Shown: positions 1-8,963, numbered from the stretch's first letter. The stretch: DNA of 63,241 bases from Planifilum fulgidum (GCF_900113175.1 NZ_FOOK01000019.1:1-63241), one strand, 5' to 3'. Translations and numbers: made by a program. Notes: generated by a model not told the origin, from the sequence alone.

Positions 1-328
1 CAGTGACCGTGGTTTCCAGTACACGTCCCATGACTACCATCACATGCTAGCTCAGTTTGGCCTCAGATCCAGCATGTCAAGAAGAGGCAATTGCTTGGAC
101 AATGCCCCAATCGAGAGCTTCTTCTCCCACTTAAAGACAGAAGCTCTCCAACACCATCATATCCAAGATACTGAGCAGGCTCAAATCCTAATTCAAAGGT
201 ATATTCGTTTTTACAACGAGGAGCGGCTTCAACTGAAATTAAACAAGCTGACGCCTGTAGAATACAGGCGTCAGCACGCCGCATAAGCCGGGTGTTTTTA
301 CGTGTCTACATTTTTGGGGCTTGACCAC
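1..328 (+). mobile_element. IS3-family insertion sequence, 3' part (cut by window edge)
   Basis: This is the right-hand part of an IS3-family element. It holds the C-terminal end of the OrfB integrase and then a terminal sequence that reads TGGTCAAGCCCCAAAAATG from the outside in. The same sequence recurs in inverted orientation at 62892-63219, and the segments compared base by base agree. Homology between the copies stops at 328, which places the element end at about 327-328. An 11-bp perfect stem (249-259 with 263-273, loop GAA) lies inside the transposase stop region. Confidence 0.9.
2..286 (+). CDS. IS3-family transposase OrfB, C-terminal fragment
   Basis: This is the C-terminal end of an rve-type DDE integrase. 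The fragment opens at the window edge in frame with HSDRGFQY, which carries the second catalytic Asp in the other copy. The NAPIESFFSHLKTE motif follows, carrying the catalytic Glu. The typical IS3 tail (YIRFYNEERLQ, then LTPVEYR) closes the protein just before the terminal inverted repeat. The N-terminal half and any OrfA lie outside the window. The minus-strand copy at 62934 encodes the same residues. Presumably it is part of an intact element in the genome, but this cannot be seen here. Confidence 0.93.
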   Translation, partial: SDRGFQYTSHDYHHMLAQFGLRSSMSRRGNCLDNAPIESFFSHLKTEALQHHHIQDTEQAQILIQRYIRFYNEERLQLKLNKLTPVEYRRQHAA

Positions 329-414
329 GTGGGCGCCGGGGGTTTTTGTTTCCGGAACCTGGGCGGGGGTGTGGTAAACTGGCGATAAAAAGGGAGCAGG
401 AGAGGAGAAAACGG

Positions 415-1623
415 ATGTACGACTTTGTGATCATCGGCGGGGGGATTGTGGGGATCTCCACGGCGTATCACCTGGTCTCCTCCGCTCCGGGGGCGAAGGT
501 CCTGGTGTTGGAAAAGGAGCCCTCCCTCGGCCTGCACCAGACCGGCCGCAACAGCGGGGTGATTCATTCCGGCATCTACTATCGGCCGGGGAGTTTGAAG
601 GCGCGTTTCGCCGTCGAGGGGAGCCGGGCGATGTACGCCTTTTGCAGGCGGCACGACATTCCCCACGAGCGGTGCGGAAAGGTGATCGTGGCGGTCAGGG
701 AAGAGGAACGGCCGCAGCTGGAAGCCCTGTATCGCCGGGGAATCCAGAATGGCCTGCGGCTGAAAAAACTGACGCCGGAGGAGCTCAGGGAGAAAGAGCC
801 CCACGTCCGGGGGCTGGAGGCCCTTTACGTTCCGGACACGGGGATCGTGGATTTCAGGCGGGTATTAAGGGTGCTGGCGGCGATGGCGGAGGAGAAGGGG
901 GTCGAGATCCGGACCTCCGCCGGAGTGGAGGAGATCGAGGAACACCGGGAATGGACGGAGGTGCACACAAGCGGCGAAACGGTGCGGACGCGGTTTTTGA
1001 TCAACTGCGCCGGGCTGTTCAGCGACCGGATCGCCCGGAGGGCCCGGGTTTCGCTTGATCTGAAAATCGTGCCCTTCCGCGGGGAGTATTACGAGCTTCG
1101 CCCGGAAAAGCGCCATCTGGTGAAAAACCTGATCTACCCCGTTCCCAATCCTTCCTTTCCGTTCCTCGGGGTGCATTTCACGCGCATGATCGACGGGACG
1201 GTGCACGTGGGGCCGAACGCGGTGTTGGCCCTGAAGCGGGAGGGGTACCGCAAGCGGGATATTTGCCTGCGGGACGCGCTGGAAGTCTTCGCCTATCCCG
1301 CCTTCTGGAAGATCGCTTTCCGGCACATGCCCGAGGGAATCGGGGAATTGGTCCGCTCCTTCAGCAAAGGGGCGATGGTCCGGTTGGTCCGGCGGTACCT
1401 TCCGGAAATAAACGGCGGCGACCTGATCCCCGCCCCGGCGGGGGTTCGCGCCCAGGCGCTGTCCAGGGACGGCCGGCTGCTGGACGATTTTGTGATCCTC
1501 CGGTCCAAGCGGGGAGTGCACGTCTGCAACGCCCCGTCGCCGGCGGCCACCGCTTCCCTCAGGATCGGATCCTATATTGCCGAACGGGTCCTCGAAGGCC
1601 CCTTCGAAAAATCGACGGGGTGA
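415..1623 (+). CDS. lhgO: L-2-hydroxyglutarate oxidase (FAD-dependent, LhgO-like)
   Basis: A 402-residue flavoprotein of the DAO family. The Rossmann FAD motif GGGIVG is at residues 8-13, and the family signature RNSGVIHSGIYY is at about 48-60. LhgO oxidises L-2-hydroxyglutarate to 2-oxoglutarate and passes electrons to the membrane quinone pool; length and motifs fit that subfamily better than glycerol-3-phosphate dehydrogenase. The ATG at 415 is preceded by an AGGAGAGGAG Shine-Dalgarno about 8 bases upstream, while the longer open frame to 346 has no ribosome site. The IS end lies only 87 bp upstream, so the native promoter may have been lost or replaced. The substrate is inferred from family membership. 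Confidence 0.85.
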   Translation: MYDFVIIGGGIVGISTAYHLVSSAPGAKVLVLEKEPSLGLHQTGRNSGVIHSGIYYRPGSLKARFAVEGSRAMYAFCRRHDIPHERCGKVIVAVREEERPQLEALYRRGIQNGLRLKKLTPEELREKEPHVRGLEALYVPDTGIVDFRRVLRVLAAMAEEKGVEIRTSAGVEEIEEHREWTEVHTSGETVRTRFLINCAGLFSDRIARRARVSLDLKIVPFRGEYYELRPEKRHLVKNLIYPVPNPSFPFLGVHFTRMIDGTVHVGPNAVLALKREGYRKRDICLRDALEVFAYPAFWKIAFRHMPEGIGELVRSFSKGAMVRLVRRYLPEINGGDLIPAPAGVRAQALSRDGRLLDDFVILRSKRGVHVCNAPSPAATASLRIGSYIAERVLEGPFEKSTG

Positions 1624-2510
1624 GGATGCATTCATCGTTTCTTTTTGCGGTTTCACCGGATGGCGGCCTGCAGCGGCAAGCGCCGTCTGTGCGGGAAGGG
1701 GAGGGAGCCGGCCGATCCGTGCAAGGTGGGATCTCGCCGGGGAAGGCGAAGAAAGGCACGGGGGCTTCCGGATTTGAGGCCGATTCTTGCGAGGGTTCTT
1801 TCATGCGGGTGACGGCCGGATGCCATCAATCAATCGGCCAGAAGAGAGCTTTCCGACTCACCGGGAAGTGATATGCTGGGAACAAAGGGCGCATGTTCCC
1901 GACGTTGTTTGGACGGCATTGAGGGGCGGAGAACCGGGTGGCGGTGGCTTCTCATCCAGTCATGAGGGGCTGCCCGGTTTTCATGGATTTTGTCATGATC
2001 AAAACGGAAGAGGATGCGAAGGCGCTTTGGTCGACGGAAGCGAGAACAAGGCACCAAAATCCAATAAATTCCGGAGGGGATTGGAAGGGCGATAAGAAAA
2101 TTTGTCCAGGCGAATCGGTAAAGAATGCACCGGCGGCAAAAAATTGGGCTACAGAAGAAAAGCGAAAGGTTATGCCATGCTGGCCGAAAGGACACTATCC
2201 GATCCCAAGCAGTACGACGATCCACCGGATCTGACTTCAGAAGGGTCGATTGCCGGCTGGCGATGAGACCAGGCATTTCAGCCGATCGACTGAACCGGTC
2301 AAGAGAATTTTGGCAGATGATGCACCCACGACAGATAGGATCAAAACCCCTTGGGCGATTCAACCGAAAAGTACCGGCCGTATCTGTCAAATGACAAAAG
2401 GAACGGCGTTTCTGCCGCTATCTTGAACGGACTCACTGCAAACCCGATCCTTTGATACAGACGGGCTGTGTGTGAAGATTATAAAATTGCTGTTCTCAGA
2501 ACGATGGACC
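1624..2510. other. 887-bp stretch without a recognisable gene
   Basis: Short open frames exist on both strands (for example 1830-2390 minus and 1938-2234 plus), but none has a convincing ribosome site, domain or protein-like composition. One plus-frame stretch around 2160-2250 looks faintly protein-like but is broken by stops. I read this as decayed or non-coding sequence. Confidence 0.5.
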
Positions 2511-2537
2511 AAAATAAAAAATCCGGCACGCGGCCGG
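2511..2537 (-). terminator. Rho-independent terminator of the yqaE-like gene
   Basis: On the minus strand a CCGGC/GCCGG stem (2523-2527 with 2533-2537, 5-base loop) is followed by a T-rich tract (2511-2520). It starts 3 bp after the stop codon of the gene at 2540. Confidence 0.75.
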
Positions 2538-2539
2538 TT

Positions 2540-2755
2540 CTATTCGTGCTTTTGATTTTGCAATTGGATTTGCATTTGTAACTTCGCTAAGCGTTTAAGG
2601 CGTTTTTCTTCTTTGTGATCTTTGACGATCAAGATTGCATGGATGGCTCCCGGAATCCACCCTAATATGCAAAGAATGATATTCAGTAGTGCCTGAAATG
2701 GTTTTCCCGTCAGTAAAATCGCAAGCGGCGGGCATACGATGGCCAAGAAGTACAT
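2540..2755 (-). CDS. YqaE/Pmp3-family small membrane protein
   Basis: A 71-residue protein of the Pmp3/YqaE family. The first hydrophobic segment contains the family signature CPPLAILL, the second spans about residues 22-43 (ILCILGWIPGAIHAI), and a charged Lys/Gln-rich cytoplasmic tail follows. Members are plasma-membrane proteolipids linked to stress and membrane potential in yeast and plants; the bacterial role is unclear. ATG 2755 is chosen because GGGAGG lies 8 bases upstream. It is transcribed alone and has its own terminator. Confidence 0.85.
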   Translation of the reverse strand: MYFLAIVCPPLAILLTGKPFQALLNIILCILGWIPGAIHAILIVKDHKEEKRLKRLAKLQMQIQLQNQKHE

Positions 2756-3172
2756 GAGTATTCCTCCCACATGAAAACACTTTTTTAAAACGTGACCAAT
2801 ACATTCCCCGTTTTTTCTTCAGCTCACCCCTGATTTTTGCCATATATTCTGCCAAGCGTGCCCAAAAGAAGCACAAGGCGCTTCAAAATCAGTTAAATCA
2901 ATATTGCCGGTCCGGATTGAGCCCCCTAATGCTACTTATCGGGATCGGGATATGGGTACGAGTTTGCCTTCCCGGATTTACCCGAACATGGGTTGAAAAA
3001 AGGTGGGGACAACAGCAAGCTGCAAAAAATCCACTCCTATCCATCATACCATCCATTTATGGATTCCGTCACAATGATTTTGCGCATTCTTCTCATATCC
3101 GTCCCGCTTATATGTGGGTTTTCCGGCGCACCATTTCTCTGATAAAACCGTTTCCTCCGGTGAGAGAAAGAG
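2756..3172. other. Intergenic region, no gene seen
   Basis: About 420 bp between the yqaE-like gene and the hairpin at 3173. It is relatively A+T-rich with scattered short frames, none with a domain or ribosome site. The part next to 2756 presumably holds the promoter of the minus-strand yqaE-like gene; no clean -35/-10 pair could be assigned. Confidence 0.4.
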
Positions 3173-3220
3173 AGGCTTGCCGCGGCAACAAGCGTCGCAG
3201 CAAGCCTGTTTTTCCTTTTT
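3173..3220. terminator. Hairpin terminator downstream of the acyl-CoA synthetase gene
   Basis: An 8-bp perfect stem AGGCTTGC/GCAAGCCT (3173-3180 with 3200-3207). On the plus strand it is followed by GTTTTTCCTTTTT; on the minus strand only a weak pyrimidine tract follows. It lies about 75 bp past the stop of the minus-strand gene at 3281. It could be bidirectional, although no plus-strand gene ends here. Confidence 0.55.
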
Positions 3221-3280
3221 CCCCGGGATGGTTCCCCGGGGCAGATAAGGATTGTGCTACTTCAGGCCCGCGGCGGGCTA

Positions 3281-4801
3281 TCAGGCGCCCGGTTGGTTGG
3301 CGTGCCTGCGAAGGACATATTTCATCACTTTGCCCATGCTGTTTTTCGGCAGTTCCTTGACGAACTCCACTTCGTGCAGGCTATAGTCCGCCATATGCTT
3401 CCGCACGTGGGCGATGATCTCTTCTTCCGCGATTTGGGCGCCTTCCTTCAGGACCACATAGGCCCGGGCCAGCTCTCCCCACACCGGGTGCTTGACGCCG
3501 ACGACGGCCGATTCCTCCACTTCTTCCAGCTGTTCGATCACCGATTCCACCTGGGCCGGGAACACCTTTTCCCCGCTGGTGATGATCATGTCCCGCAGGC
3601 GGTCCACGATATAGAGGAAGCCGTCTTCATCCATGTAGCCCACGTCGCGGGTGTGGTACCAACCGTTCCGGATCACCTCTTCCGTGGCCTCCGGGTTGTT
3701 CCAGTATCCGGCGAAGACGAGGGGACCCCGGCAAACCACTTCGCCGATTTCACCCGGCGGCAGGGCTTCGCCCGTGACGGGGTCGACGATTTTCATCTCG
3801 GTCGAGAAAACCGGTTTACCCGCGGAGCCGCAGGTTTCCATCCCCATCTCCGGCAGCCAGAAAGTGGCGGCTCCGGTAAATTCGGTGGCTCCGTATACCT
3901 GCACCACATGGAAGCCCCACTCGTGCATCCCGGAGATCAGGTGTTCCGGAACCCGGGATCCGCCGCAAACGATCATGCGGAGCGTCGGCGCCACGATGTC
4001 CTGGGTTTTCACGATCTCATACATGTAGCTGAGCATGGAGGGAACCGAAAACATGCCCGTGATCTGCTCGGATTCGATCAGATCCCAGATCTGCAGGGGA
4101 TGAAATTGGGTGTTGAGCACCAGGGTGATTCCGCGGGCGAGTGCCGTGATGGTGAAAACCATCCCGCTGATGTGGAAGAGCGGGGTGACGAACAAGAAGC
4201 GGTCCCGATACCGCAGGTCGAGGGTCCGCACAATGGAGTTGCTTCCGCTGTCGAGGTTGGAGTGGGTGCAGACAACCCCCTTCGGGCGCCCGGTGGTGCC
4301 CGAGGTGTAGATGATCAGGGCGGGATCGCTTGCCTCCACGCTCGCCTCGGGTTCATCCGCCGGATACCCCTGGATCAGATGATCGAAGCCGGTGGTGTCT
4401 TCCCCGTTGGCGACCCGGATCTCCTGCTGGATGAAGGGGAGATTCCCCAGAAGCGGAGTCACCTGTTGGAAGTCGCCGTCGTAGAACAGGATCTTCGGCG
4501 TGCAATTTTCCAGTATGTACCGGATTTCATCCGTCTTTTGACGCCAGTTGATGGGCACGGCGACGGCGCCGATCTTGGCCGCGGCGAGATAGATGACCGG
4601 AAACGGGTGCAGATTTTTGCAGAGAATGGCGACCCGGTCTCCTTTTTGGATATTGTTCTGAAGAAGAAAATGGGCCACCCGGTTGACCGTCTCGTTGTAT
4701 TCGCGGAACGTCAACCGCTTGGTCCGCGTCACCACCGCTTCCAGATCCGGTGACAACCGCACACGATGTCGAAGCAGATCTCCGATGACGCCGTTGGTCA
4801 C
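3281..4801 (-). CDS. AMP-forming acyl-CoA synthetase / fatty acid-CoA ligase family
   Basis: An ANL-superfamily ligase of about 506 residues. It activates a carboxylic acid with ATP to acyl-AMP and then to acyl-CoA. P-loop TSGTTGRPKG is at about 166-175, the adenine motif YGATEFTG at about 305, the hinge region GWYHTRDVGYMDEDGF...DRLRDMI follows, and the catalytic Lys sits in NSMGKVMK near residue 491. GTG 4801 is chosen because GGAGGG lies 6 bases before it; the in-frame ATG at 4807 would abut the Shine-Dalgarno. It stands alone, divergent from murQ. A medium- or long-chain fatty acid is the likely substrate given the fad operon elsewhere in the window, but the acid cannot be fixed from sequence. 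Confidence 0.88.
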   Translation of the reverse strand: MTNGVIGDLLRHRVRLSPDLEAVVTRTKRLTFREYNETVNRVAHFLLQNNIQKGDRVAILCKNLHPFPVIYLAAAKIGAVAVPINWRQKTDEIRYILENCTPKILFYDGDFQQVTPLLGNLPFIQQEIRVANGEDTTGFDHLIQGYPADEPEASVEASDPALIIYTSGTTGRPKGVVCTHSNLDSGSNSIVRTLDLRYRDRFLFVTPLFHISGMVFTITALARGITLVLNTQFHPLQIWDLIESEQITGMFSVPSMLSYMYEIVKTQDIVAPTLRMIVCGGSRVPEHLISGMHEWGFHVVQVYGATEFTGAATFWLPEMGMETCGSAGKPVFSTEMKIVDPVTGEALPPGEIGEVVCRGPLVFAGYWNNPEATEEVIRNGWYHTRDVGYMDEDGFLYIVDRLRDMIITSGEKVFPAQVESVIEQLEEVEESAVVGVKHPVWGELARAYVVLKEGAQIAEEEIIAHVRKHMADYSLHEVEFVKELPKNSMGKVMKYVLRRHANQPGA

Positions 4802-5045
4802 ATCCATCCCTCCATTTGAAGAAATCGCAACTCCCACCGTCTCATGTTAGTATATTTCGATAAAAATATAAAGAGGTTTTCAACAGAATTCTGGTTATTT
4901 TCTCTCATTATCCATTTCCCGATGAGAGTTTAATCTACACTTAAAAAAATGAAACCGGGAGTTGTCGGCGGAAGGGAAACATCGCGCCGATGAAGAAGCT
5001 TGCCGTGGGGGAGACCTTGGAAACAAACCGTGAGGGGGATGTGGG

Positions 5046-5942
5046 ATGGAGCAGCTGGAACATTTGACGACGGAGAGGGAAAATGAGAAATCCGTCGGGT
5101 TGGATGAGATGAGCCCGCTGGAGATCGTCACCCTGATGAATGAGGAAGACCGGACCGTGGCCGAAGCGGTGAGACAGGTCCTTCCGGCCATTGCCGAGGC
5201 GGTGGAGGCGATCGCGGCATCCTTCAGGGCGGGAGGCCGGTTGATCTATGTGGGGGCCGGCACCAGCGGCCGGTTGGGCGTCTTGGATGCCTCCGAACTT
5301 CCTCCCACCTTCGGACTGGATCCTTCCCGGGCGATTGCCTTGATGGCGGGGGGAAGGGAAGCGGTGTTCCAGGCCAAGGAGGGGGCTGAAGATGACGCGG
5401 AAGCGGGGAGGCGGGACCTGCAGGGGATTCGCCTGGAGGCCCGGGATGCGGTCGTGGGGATCAGCGCCAGCGGCAGAACCCCTTATGTGGTCGGGGCGCT
5501 CCGGTACGCGAAGGAAATCGGCGCGAAGGCGATCTCCCTTTCCTGCAACCGGGGGTCGCGCATGAGCTCCGTCGCCGATGTGGCCATCGAAGTGGTGACG
5601 GGGCCGGAGGTGTTGACCGGTTCGACGCGGCTGAAGGCGGGGACCGCCCAGAAGATGGTGCTCAACATGCTGAGCACCGCCGCCATGGTCCGCTTGGGAA
5701 AAACCTACAAAAATTTGATGGTGGATGTGAAGCCCACCAATGAGAAACTGATGGATCGCGCTCGCCGGATCTTGATGAAGGCGACGGGGGTTTCCTACGA
5801 GGAGGCGGAGCGCGCGCTGAAGGCGGCGGACCATCAGGTGAAGGTGGCGCTGGTGATGATCCGGACCGGCGCCACGGCGGAGGAGGCCCGCGCCCGCCTG
5901 GAGGCCGCGGGCGGATTTGTCCGCGGCGCCGTGGAAGGGTGA
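5046..5942 (+). CDS. murQ: N-acetylmuramic acid 6-phosphate etherase
   Basis: A 298-residue SIS-domain lyase that cleaves the D-lactyl ether of MurNAc-6-phosphate to GlcNAc-6-phosphate and lactate, in peptidoglycan recovery. The MurQ signature GAGTSGRLGVLDASELPPT is at about 69-87 and includes the catalytic Glu; SASGRTPYVVGAL follows near 140. The C-terminal UBA-like helical region ends with EEARARLEAAGG. Length is normal for the family. ATG 5046 follows GAGGGGG. The usual partners (murP transporter, murR regulator, nagZ) are not adjacent, so this is an orphan copy. A strong terminator follows. Confidence 0.95.
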   Translation: MEQLEHLTTERENEKSVGLDEMSPLEIVTLMNEEDRTVAEAVRQVLPAIAEAVEAIAASFRAGGRLIYVGAGTSGRLGVLDASELPPTFGLDPSRAIALMAGGREAVFQAKEGAEDDAEAGRRDLQGIRLEARDAVVGISASGRTPYVVGALRYAKEIGAKAISLSCNRGSRMSSVADVAIEVVTGPEVLTGSTRLKAGTAQKMVLNMLSTAAMVRLGKTYKNLMVDVKPTNEKLMDRARRILMKATGVSYEEAERALKAADHQVKVALVMIRTGATAEEARARLEAAGGFVRGAVEG

Positions 5943-6015
5943 GGCGCGCCGTTTTTCGGAGTCTCTTCCCCGATCTGCTTAAAGGGGAGACCGGTCCGCG
6001 GCGCATCGGCAGCGG

Positions 6016-6040
6016 GGCCCGCCGTCGGCGGGCCTTTTTT
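6016..6040 (+). terminator. Rho-independent terminator of murQ
   Basis: Perfect stem GGCCCGCC/GGCGGGCC (6016-6023 with 6027-6034), 3-base loop, then six T (6035-6040). Confidence 0.92.
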
Positions 6041-6744
6041 GTGGAGGGGTCGGCTTTCTGACAAGTGATCCGGAGGATGTCGGGCGGCTTTATGGGAGGC
6101 GGGAAAAACAAACGGAAAAAAGGAGGATGCTCCGCGGAGGCCAAGCCGAGCATCCCAGGGATGCGGTCGCGCCGGGGTTTTCTTTTGGAGCGGTTGTTGG
6201 GGGAATCGTCCTGACGGAAGAGGGGGGGGGATCGGAGTCGGAAGGCGAAGCGGGAGGGGCTTCCCGGGAGGATGGGCTTCGGTGCTGCCACCCGCCTGTT
6301 TGAAACCTTTGGGACATTTCTGCCGGGATGCGGGAGGGCGATCGGCTCCGGGCCGTTGCGGTGCGGTCGGCGGACCGGGCCGCATCGCCCTGGCCAATCC
6401 GGCGGAGGAATAGGAACCTTCGCCCCTTGACGCTTCTTCGACCCCTTCGTGACGGGGGATGCCGCCCGCCGCGAAGGAGGTTCCGGCCCGGGACTCGCCG
6501 GCGCCGAAAGCGTGGTGAACTCCGCGGCGGAGTGACTTGCGCGGAGCAGAGAGCGGGGGAAATCCGGATTCACATCCGGCTGCTCCTTTGCCCGTGCGAG
6601 TCCGAAGCAAGGGAAAAGGGAGGATGGACGCCGGCGATAGGGGGCGGGGAATCAGCCTTTCCGCGGCGGGACCGTCATCCCATCCTTGCATCCCTTATAA
6701 TATCCAAATTTGTTTATTAAAATGGTTGACGGAGGTGACGGAGA
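6041..6744. other. 700-bp region without a recognisable gene
   Basis: Very G+C-rich. The long open frames on both strands are Pro/Arg-rich and look like composition artefacts. A partial hairpin (GGATGCT...AGCATCC, about 6124-6155) has no T-run. The last 40 bp (TTATAATATCC...) is A+T-rich and probably holds the promoter of the PadR gene. No known riboswitch consensus is recognised. Confidence 0.45.
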
Positions 6745-7320
6745 GTGGTTCGGCTGTTGGTGTTGGGACTGCTGTCCAGAAAGCCCATGTCCGGGTACGA
6801 AATCCAGCAGTTTTTGCAGCTTTCCCATACCGAAAAGTGGGCGAACATTTTGCCGGGATCGATTTATCACGCGCTGAAGAAAATGGAGAAGGAAGAGCTG
6901 GTCGAAGTGCAGGCGGTGAAGCATACCGGCCACCGTTCAAAGGCCATTTACGGCATCACCCCGGCCGGGAAAGAGGAATATCGGCGTCGGCTGAAGGAGA
7001 CGCTGCGCACCCCGTCGGTGGCTTTGCCCATCGCCTTTTACATTGCCCTGAGTTATCTGGACGATCTGCCCCGGGAGGAGGTGAAGGCCGCTCTGGATGA
7101 GCAGATCGCCAGGGTGGAAGCGGAGCGGAATCTGTGGTTGACGGGGAAAGCGGCCAAAGAAGAGGCATGGCCGTTGCCGGAGGTGATCCAGGCCGCCTTT
7201 GCGAGCGCCCGGGAGCATTTCGAGGTCCATTTGCGTTTTCTCCGCACCCTGCGGAGGCTTTTGGATACGGAGCCGAAGCCGCTTGTGGATTTTCCCTTGG
7301 ATGAGATCGGGCGGGATTAG
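6745..7320 (+). CDS. PadR-family transcriptional regulator
   Basis: A 191-residue regulator. The N-terminal winged-helix PadR domain (about residues 1-85) shows the family pattern LGLLSRKPMSGYEIQQFL...PGSIYHALKKMEKEELV...YGITPAGKEEY; the alpha-helical C-terminal dimerisation domain follows, as in two-domain PadR proteins. GTG 6745 is 6 bases after a GGAGGTGA Shine-Dalgarno. It lies just upstream of an ABC exporter whose promoter carries a perfect palindrome (7428-7445), so it is probably the local repressor of that pump. PadR members usually respond to toxic small molecules; the ligand is unknown. Confidence 0.92.
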   Translation: MVRLLVLGLLSRKPMSGYEIQQFLQLSHTEKWANILPGSIYHALKKMEKEELVEVQAVKHTGHRSKAIYGITPAGKEEYRRRLKETLRTPSVALPIAFYIALSYLDDLPREEVKAALDEQIARVEAERNLWLTGKAAKEEAWPLPEVIQAAFASAREHFEVHLRFLRTLRRLLDTEPKPLVDFPLDEIGRD

Positions 7321-7397
7321 AAACTTGAGGAAGTGAGCGGAGGAGGCAGCGCCTGGAAGGGCCTTGCCTCCCGACGGGATGGGTTCGCGAAAAAGGA

Positions 7398-7427
7398 TTG
7401 ACGATGCAAAGGATGCTGTGTTATGAT
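7398..7427 (+). promoter_or_regulatory. SigA-type promoter of the ABC exporter operon
   Basis: TTGACG (7398-7403) and TATGAT (7422-7427) are separated by 18 bp and lie upstream of the ATP-binding gene at 7495. The transcription start would fall inside the adjacent palindrome. Confidence 0.75.
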
Positions 7428-7445
7428 ATACTCAACATTGAGTAT
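7428..7445. promoter_or_regulatory. Perfect palindromic operator, probable PadR-binding site
   Basis: ATACTCAA-CA-TTGAGTAT is an 8-bp perfect inverted repeat directly downstream of the -10 hexamer. Dyads of this general form are known for PadR proteins. Its position over the start site fits repression by the PadR protein encoded next door. Confidence 0.75.
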
Positions 7446-7494
7446 TAAATATTGATTAAATAAGATTGACCAAACAAATGGAGGGGGAGAGAAT

Positions 7495-8190
7495 ATGGAC
7501 CCCTTGATCCGGGCCCGCGGATTGGTGAAACGGTACGGCGGACGGACGGTGGTGAAGGGGATCGATCTCGACATTCACCCCAATGAGGTGGTGGCGCTCA
7601 TCGGTCCCAACGGAGCGGGGAAGACCACGACCTTGGAGATGATCCTGGGACTGCGCCCTCCCGACGGGGGAAGCGTTGCCTATTGGTGTGAAGATCCCCG
7701 GAAACACCTGGGGGTCCAGCTGCAGGCCACGCCCTTCTTTCCGGCATTGACGGCCGCGGAGAATCTGCAGCTGATTGCGGCCTTTTACGGGATGCGGCTT
7801 CAGCCCGGAGAAATGAGGGACATACTGCAGCGGTGCGGGCTTGCGGAGGCGGAGCGCACCGAAGCGTCCCGTCTGTCCGGCGGACAACAGAAGCGGCTTG
7901 CCATCGCCATCGCCCTCGTTCACCGGCCGCAGGTCCTTTTCCTGGACGAACCGACGGCGGCGCTGGATCCCCGCGCGCGAAAGGAGATTCGCGACCTGAT
8001 CCGCCGCTTGTCCCGATCCGGCACGACGATTGTTTTCACTTCCCATGACATGGAGGAGGTGGAAAAGCTGGCCGACCGGGTGATTCTGATCCACCGGGGA
8101 GAGATTCGGGCGGAGGGATCGCCGGAATCCCTGCCGCGACAGTACGGGGTCGGGAATTTGGAGGAGCTGTACCTCGAATTGACTGTTTAG
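7495..8190 (+). CDS. ABC transporter ATP-binding protein (drug-export type)
   Basis: A 231-residue single ABC domain: Walker A GPNGAGKT (37-44), signature LSGGQ (127-131), Walker B VLFLDEPTAALD (Asp151, Glu152) and H-loop His184. It is of the ABC-2 export type and pairs with the permease that starts 24 bp downstream. The stretch between Walker A and signature is shorter than in DrrA/CcmA relatives. The operon has its own promoter with a palindromic operator, and the PadR gene sits upstream. This suggests inducible export of a toxic compound or antibiotic; the substrate is unknown. Confidence 0.92.
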   Translation: MDPLIRARGLVKRYGGRTVVKGIDLDIHPNEVVALIGPNGAGKTTTLEMILGLRPPDGGSVAYWCEDPRKHLGVQLQATPFFPALTAAENLQLIAAFYGMRLQPGEMRDILQRCGLAEAERTEASRLSGGQQKRLAIAIALVHRPQVLFLDEPTAALDPRARKEIRDLIRRLSRSGTTIVFTSHDMEEVEKLADRVILIHRGEIRAEGSPESLPRQYGVGNLEELYLELTV

Positions 8191-8213
8191 CCTGCGTTCG
8201 GAGGGTGAAAGGG

Positions 8214-8963
8214 ATGAACACGGCATTGCGGATTCTTTTGAAGAGCGCCTTGCGCGACCGGATTTCCCTGTTTTGGTCGGTGGTTTTTCCGGTGGGCCTG
8301 TTGATCGGGCTCGGGGTTGTCTTCGACTCGCCGGAATATCGCGGCCGGCTGCTGGCCGGGACGGCGGCGATGGGGGTGTTTTTCTGGGCGCTGTTCGGCA
8401 TCGCCTTTGAAAACTTGTCCCATCGGAACCGGGGAGTTTACAAGTTACTCCGGGCGACTCCTTTTCCGACGGTCGCCTTTGTTTTAAGCCTGACGATCGC
8501 CCGGGCCCTGGTTGCCCTGTTGAGCGGCGCCGTTGTGGTCGCGACCGGAGCGATCGCCTTCGGCGTGGACGTCGGATGGGGAGAAAGCTTGCTGATGCTT
8601 CCGGTGCTGCTCGCCGGAACCTTCTGCTTTACCGGCCTCGGCTTTTTGGTGGCCAATCTGGCGGGAAACGAAGCCCAGGTGAGCATGATTTGCAACCTCT
8701 TTTCCCTGCCGATGCTCTTTGTCAGCGAAGCCTTTTATTCGCTGGACGGATCGCCCCGCTGGTTGCAGGAGCTGAGTCGGTTTTTGCCCTTTTCCCATTT
8801 TGTGGACGCTTTCCGCCACTCGCTGGAAGGCGATGCGTCGGGAATCGTCCTGCCGATCCTGATTCTGTTGGCGTTCGCCGTCCTGTTTTTGGTACTGGCG
8901 GTGGTCACCTTTCGCTGGGATGCGGAGGGGGGGAAGATGCTGGCCGGTCGGATGAAGCCGTGA
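8214..8963 (+). CDS. ABC-2 type transporter permease
   Basis: A 249-residue integral membrane protein with about six predicted helices (segments near residues 17-35, 45-65, 90-118, 128-150, 155-180 and 220-240). It has the ABC-2 layout with the typical loop ending in LPFSHFVDAFRHSLEG before the last helix. It forms the membrane half of the exporter with the preceding ATPase. ATG 8214 is preferred: GGAGGG lies 8 bases upstream, whereas the GTG at 8205 overlaps that Shine-Dalgarno. A bidirectional terminator follows. Confidence 0.88.
   Translation: MNTALRILLKSALRDRISLFWSVVFPVGLLIGLGVVFDSPEYRGRLLAGTAAMGVFFWALFGIAFENLSHRNRGVYKLLRATPFPTVAFVLSLTIARALVALLSGAVVVATGAIAFGVDVGWGESLLMLPVLLAGTFCFTGLGFLVANLAGNEAQVSMICNLFSLPMLFVSEAFYSLDGSPRWLQELSRFLPFSHFVDAFRHSLEGDASGIVLPILILLAFAVLFLVLAVVTFRWDAEGGKMLAGRMKP

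Noticed and set aside
1787-2394. Several 90-190-codon frames on both strands
   Set aside because: No ribosome sites, no recognisable domain and mutually overlapping; composition looks random.
6041-6744. Cobalamin or other riboswitch in the G+C-rich gap before the PadR gene
   Set aside because: Searched by eye for B12-box, TPP, FMN and S-box cores; only fragments appear, with no consistent helices and no terminator before the gene.
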